Positions 7,736 to 9,815 of a stretch of 9,815 nucleotides of DNA are shown here, in pieces; the stretch's first letter is position 1; every line of letters begins with the position of its first letter. This DNA comes from Marvinbryantia sp. (lineage in GTDB: Bacteria > Bacillota > Clostridia > Lachnospirales > Lachnospiraceae), in contig JAEDFS010000062.1 of assembly GCA_016297895.1 (NCBI GenBank), forward strand, positions 1 through 9,815, written 5' to 3'. The notes beneath the pieces were generated by a model, which saw only the letters and a program-made list of their open reading frames with translations, did no database searches and had not been told where the DNA came from. Both the position numbers and the translations under genes were made by a program.

Positions 7736-8806
7736 CTATTTTAATAATACTGCAGTTTTCTCTAAGCAAGTATGTGCTAACTTAACGATTGCATTACATA
7801 AACGAGGTATTCTTATCCATTTCGCTACAGCATTCCTTATAAATTCAACTAACAATCCTGACATAAAAATAATAGCAGCTAAACATAGTACGTAAATCAC
7901 ACCTACAACTATATTTTTCTCTACCACAAAGGTAAAGGCACCCCCGATTACATTTTTCCATATCACTTGATTTAGCTGGAACAAATATATGCCAAAGGCC
8001 AACGGTGAAAGTTTTGATATAACCGTTCCTTTGAGATGAATTCTTGAAAAGAGAATAACCATAATCAGTCCGCTTAGAAGTATCGTTGGCGAAATATAAT
8101 TCGTAAGTATCCCGTTCCACCACACTTGAACCATCCATGTGATTAATATGCAGACCATCCACGTAATGATCAAAGACACGGCCTTCCTTGTTTCGAACAA
8201 TCTGATTTTCTTTGCAAGAGCACCAACCACGTAGAGAACCATCAACCATAATGCAGAATAACCTGCACGTGACTTAAACGGATCCATCACTATACCCAGT
8301 ATGGAATACAAAAAAACAGCTATAAGAAGTGCTTTTTTTGCTATGCATTCATTGATGGAAAATACAAATTTGTCCAGAATTGGAATAGCAAAGAACAAGG
8401 CAAAGAATGCCGTAAAATACCAAAACTTTCCATATGTTACTGGTAGTGCACATTGGATCATCTCAGCTTTGCTGAAATATTCATTCACTCCCATTAATGT
8501 AAGGAATCCGGTAACAATGAACGAGTAGAAAAATGCCTGAAACCACATATCTGCTAATTTTTCAAATCTTCTGGGCTTCCCGGTTGCCATATATCCACTA
8601 ATAAGTGCAAAGCCATCTACTGCACAGTATGCCATAATTTCAATAAGCCAAAAGGTCTTATAGCCTATACTGCCGCCTTCGCTTGCATTCAGGATTCCTC
8701 CTTGTCCAAGAGTGTGCAGCACACATACCATGTACATAAGAACCAATCGAAGTAAATCTATTCCATAATTGCGCTTATTGTTTGATATAATGGTATGATT
8801 CTCCAT
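7736..8806 (-). CDS. Acyltransferase family 3 membrane protein
   Basis: The protein has 356 residues with about ten hydrophobic segments and no cleavable signal. The N-terminus carries the acyltransferase-3 pattern: D17 and R20 in GIDLLRLVLMYM, H31 in VLHTLG, then CAVDGFALISGYMA (about 61-74), which matches the usual VDxFFxISGF motif. This family moves acyl groups, usually acetyl, onto sugars or lipids of the cell envelope (OafA/WecH type); the substrate here cannot be told. Base composition is far lower in GC than its neighbours: hand counts give 33% at 8281-8340 and 37% at 8401-8460, against 48% at 5401-5460 and 57% at 6001-6060. No other envelope gene is nearby, so it is an isolated and probably acquired gene. 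The start at 8806 follows a weak GGGGTAAG site. Confidence 0.85.
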   Translation of the reverse strand: MENHTIISNNKRNYGIDLLRLVLMYMVCVLHTLGQGGILNASEGGSIGYKTFWLIEIMAYCAVDGFALISGYMATGKPRRFEKLADMWFQAFFYSFIVTGFLTLMGVNEYFSKAEMIQCALPVTYGKFWYFTAFFALFFAIPILDKFVFSINECIAKKALLIAVFLYSILGIVMDPFKSRAGYSALWLMVLYVVGALAKKIRLFETRKAVSLIITWMVCILITWMVQVWWNGILTNYISPTILLSGLIMVILFSRIHLKGTVISKLSPLAFGIYLFQLNQVIWKNVIGGAFTFVVEKNIVVGVIYVLCLAAIIFMSGLLVEFIRNAVAKWIRIPRLCNAIVKLAHTCLEKTAVLLK

Positions 8807-8846
8807 TTTTTCTTACCCCAATCTTTATATTTGCTCTCACATTTTG

Positions 8847-8875
8847 ATTTTAACACACTCCCAAGAATAAAGGAA
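8847..8875 (-). promoter_or_regulatory. Possible promoter of the acyltransferase gene
   Basis: On the minus strand TAAAAT (8847-8852) is preceded by TGT, an extended -10 pattern, with a weak TTCCTT (8870-8875) 17 bases upstream. It lies about 41 bases before the ATG at 8806, between that gene and repeat copy 2. The region is AT-rich, so other assignments are possible. Confidence 0.4.
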
Positions 8876-8913
8876 TGTTTATTAACTATTAACTTTTCGA
8901 TGTAAATTTTATT

Positions 8914-9038
8914 CCCGCGAGCAACGAGCCAAGTAGCCGCACTTGTGCGGATATTTGGCGACTGCCGCGAGGGTCAAATACCCCGCTGCTCTGCAGCGCT
9001 ACAAGCTTGATACCCCGTTGCTTGCAGCGGGGTCTTTG
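8914..9038 (+). repeat. Copy 2 of the 125-bp structured repeat, intergenic
   Basis: This copy is identical to the reverse complement of 1219-1343 and flanked by ATT at 8911-8913 and 9039-9041. Three structures can be drawn on the plus strand. An arm at 8929-8958 has 13 positions per side with one mismatch and a CTTG loop, possibly closed by CCCGCG (8914-8919) and CGAGGG (8968-8973). A second hairpin is CGCTGC/GCAGCG (8984-8998). A third is CCCCGTTGC/GCAGCGGGG (9013-9032), followed by TCTTTGATTTTTC, which resembles a terminator. A10-bp alternative pairs 8980-8989 with 9024-9033 and excludes the last two. The G-U pairs occur only on this strand. The spurious reading frame across it on the minus strand is not a gene. 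It fills most of the 310-base gap between the acyltransferase and GGGtGRT genes. Confidence 0.88.
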
Positions 9039-9052
9039 ATTTTTCTGAATAC

Positions 9053-9087
9053 AAAAAAGGGCTTTCAGGAATACTCCCAAAAGCCCC
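9053..9087 (-). terminator. Intrinsic terminator of the GGGtGRT gene
   Basis: On the minus strand GGGCUUU pairs with AAAGCCC. The stem is extended by U-G, G-U and GGA/UCC pairs and followed by six U residues (9058-9053). It begins 30 bases after the stop codon at 9117. The stem differs from the one at 7672-7699 by a compensating A-U to G-C change, which supports a conserved hairpin. Confidence 0.8.
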
Positions 9088-9116
9088 GGAACCCTTGAAT
9101 TGAAAGGATATTTTAA

Positions 9117-9815
9117 TTAGAATTTGCCTTCTTTAGCAGCTTCCTCGATAGAAACTGCAACAGCTACAGTCATACCAACCATCGGGTTGTTGCCTGCACC
9201 GATCAGACCCATCATCTCTACGTGAGCCGGTACGGAAGAAGAACCTGCAAACTGTGCGTCAGAGTGCATACGTCCCAGAGTATCTGTCATACCGTAGGAA
9301 GCAGGACCAGCTGCCATGTTGTCCGGATGAAGAGTACGTCCTGTACCGCCGCCGGATGCAACTGAGAAGTACTTCTTTCCTTTTTCGTTGCATTCTTTCT
9401 TGTAGGTACCTGCTACCGGATGCTGGAAACGTGTCGGGTTCGTAGAGTTACCTGTGATGGAAACGTCAACACCCTCTTTCCACATGATAGCAACACCTTC
9501 CGGAACGCTGTTTGCACCGTAGCAGTTTACTTTTGCACGGAGTCCTTCGGAATAGGATTTGCGGAACACTTCTTTTACTTCATTTGTATACGGATCATAC
9601 TCTGTCTCAACATAAGTAAATCCGTTGATTCTTGCGATGATCTGGGCAGCATCTTTTCCAAGACCGTTCAGGATGACACGAAGCGGTTTCTGACGAACCT
9701 TGTTTGCCTTCTCAGCGATACCGATTGCACCTTCTGCTGCTGCGAAAGACTCATGGCCTGCCAGGAATGCGAAACACTCTGTCTCTTCTTCCAGAAGCAT
9801 CTTGCCAAGGTTACC
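9117..9815 (-). CDS. GGGtGRT-family protein, C-terminal part (5' end outside the window)
   Basis: The frame is open from the window edge to the TAA at 9117-9119, giving 232 visible residues. The Met at 9800 is internal because the frame continues upstream as GNLGK. The name-giving motif SGGGTGRTLHPDN is exact (GGGTGRT at 9333-9353) and is followed by the conserved-looking MAAGPASYGMTDTLGRMHSD and MGLIGAGNNPMVGMTVAVAV segments. The family is common in Clostridia and has no assigned reaction that I know of; it is often reported beside an iron-sulfur scaffold-like (NifU-type) gene, which would lie outside this window. Family length is about 330 residues, so roughly 100 N-terminal residues are missing. 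Six of eight arginines I checked use CGT, unlike the CGG/AGA use in the signalling genes, which suggests strong expression. Confidence 0.9.
   Translation of the reverse strand, partial: GNLGKMLLEEETECFAFLAGHESFAAAEGAIGIAEKANKVRQKPLRVILNGLGKDAAQIIARINGFTYVETEYDPYTNEVKEVFRKSYSEGLRAKVNCYGANSVPEGVAIMWKEGVDVSITGNSTNPTRFQHPVAGTYKKECNEKGKKYFSVASGGGTGRTLHPDNMAAGPASYGMTDTLGRMHSDAQFAGSSSVPAHVEMMGLIGAGNNPMVGMTVAVAVSIEEAAKEGKF

Noticed and set aside
7845..8249. A 134-codon minus-strand frame inside the acyltransferase gene
   Set aside because: It overlaps the acyltransferase in another frame and lacks membrane segments or motifs; the acyltransferase frame carries the family signature.
8889..9080. A 63-codon minus-strand reading frame across repeat copy 2
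   Set aside because: It is the repeat and the terminator hairpin read as code. It has no ribosome binding site, and such frames arise wherever this repeat lands.
1..9815. tRNA, rRNA, CRISPR array, transposase or phage genes
   Set aside because: No such sequence patterns were seen on either strand; all long gaps are accounted for by promoters, hairpins and the 125-bp repeat.

Overview
The window looks like chromosomal DNA of a gut-type Firmicute in the Clostridia, most likely Lachnospiraceae. Supporting points are a GGGtGRT-family gene, large multidomain cyclic-di-GMP proteins with Clostridia-style AGGAG ribosome binding sites, and a base composition near 50% GC in the signalling genes. The genus cannot be fixed from sequence alone.

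Layout. Positions 1-2765 (minus) hold one very large c-di-GMP signalling gene, REC - degenerate GGDEF - EAL - degenerate REC - active GGDEF. It is cut inside the EAL domain by a 125-bp structured repeat at 1219-1343, and its 3' end runs off the window. Divergent from it is a 513-aa HTH protein (2997-4538, plus) whose long C-terminal part I do not recognise. Convergent with that is a second c-di-GMP gene (4564-7572, minus): 7TM - PAS - degenerate GGDEF - HD-GYP - PAS - active GGDEF. Upstream of it lies an AT-rich membrane acyltransferase-3 gene (7736-8806, minus). Next comes a second, identical copy of the 125-bp repeat in opposite orientation (8914-9038), and finally the 3' part of a GGGtGRT-family gene (9117-9815, minus).

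How it fits together. The two large genes encode opposing activities (GGDEF synthesis, EAL and HD-GYP breakdown of c-di-GMP) with separate inputs: a phosphorylatable receiver in one, a membrane 7TM module and two PAS domains in the other. The HTH protein between them is a candidate local regulator by position only. The acyltransferase looks like a later arrival: it is clearly AT-richer than its neighbours and is bracketed by two nearly identical terminator hairpins.

The most noteworthy signal is the pair of perfect 135-bp inverted repeats (125-bp core plus shared flanks) about 7.6 kb apart. One copy interrupts the EAL domain. Removing exactly 128 bp (core plus one ATT) rejoins the EAL motif in frame, and no other lesion is seen in the visible gene. 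The repeat folds into hairpins whose G-U pairs all favour one strand, so it may be an RNA-forming mobile repeat rather than a plain DNA insertion.
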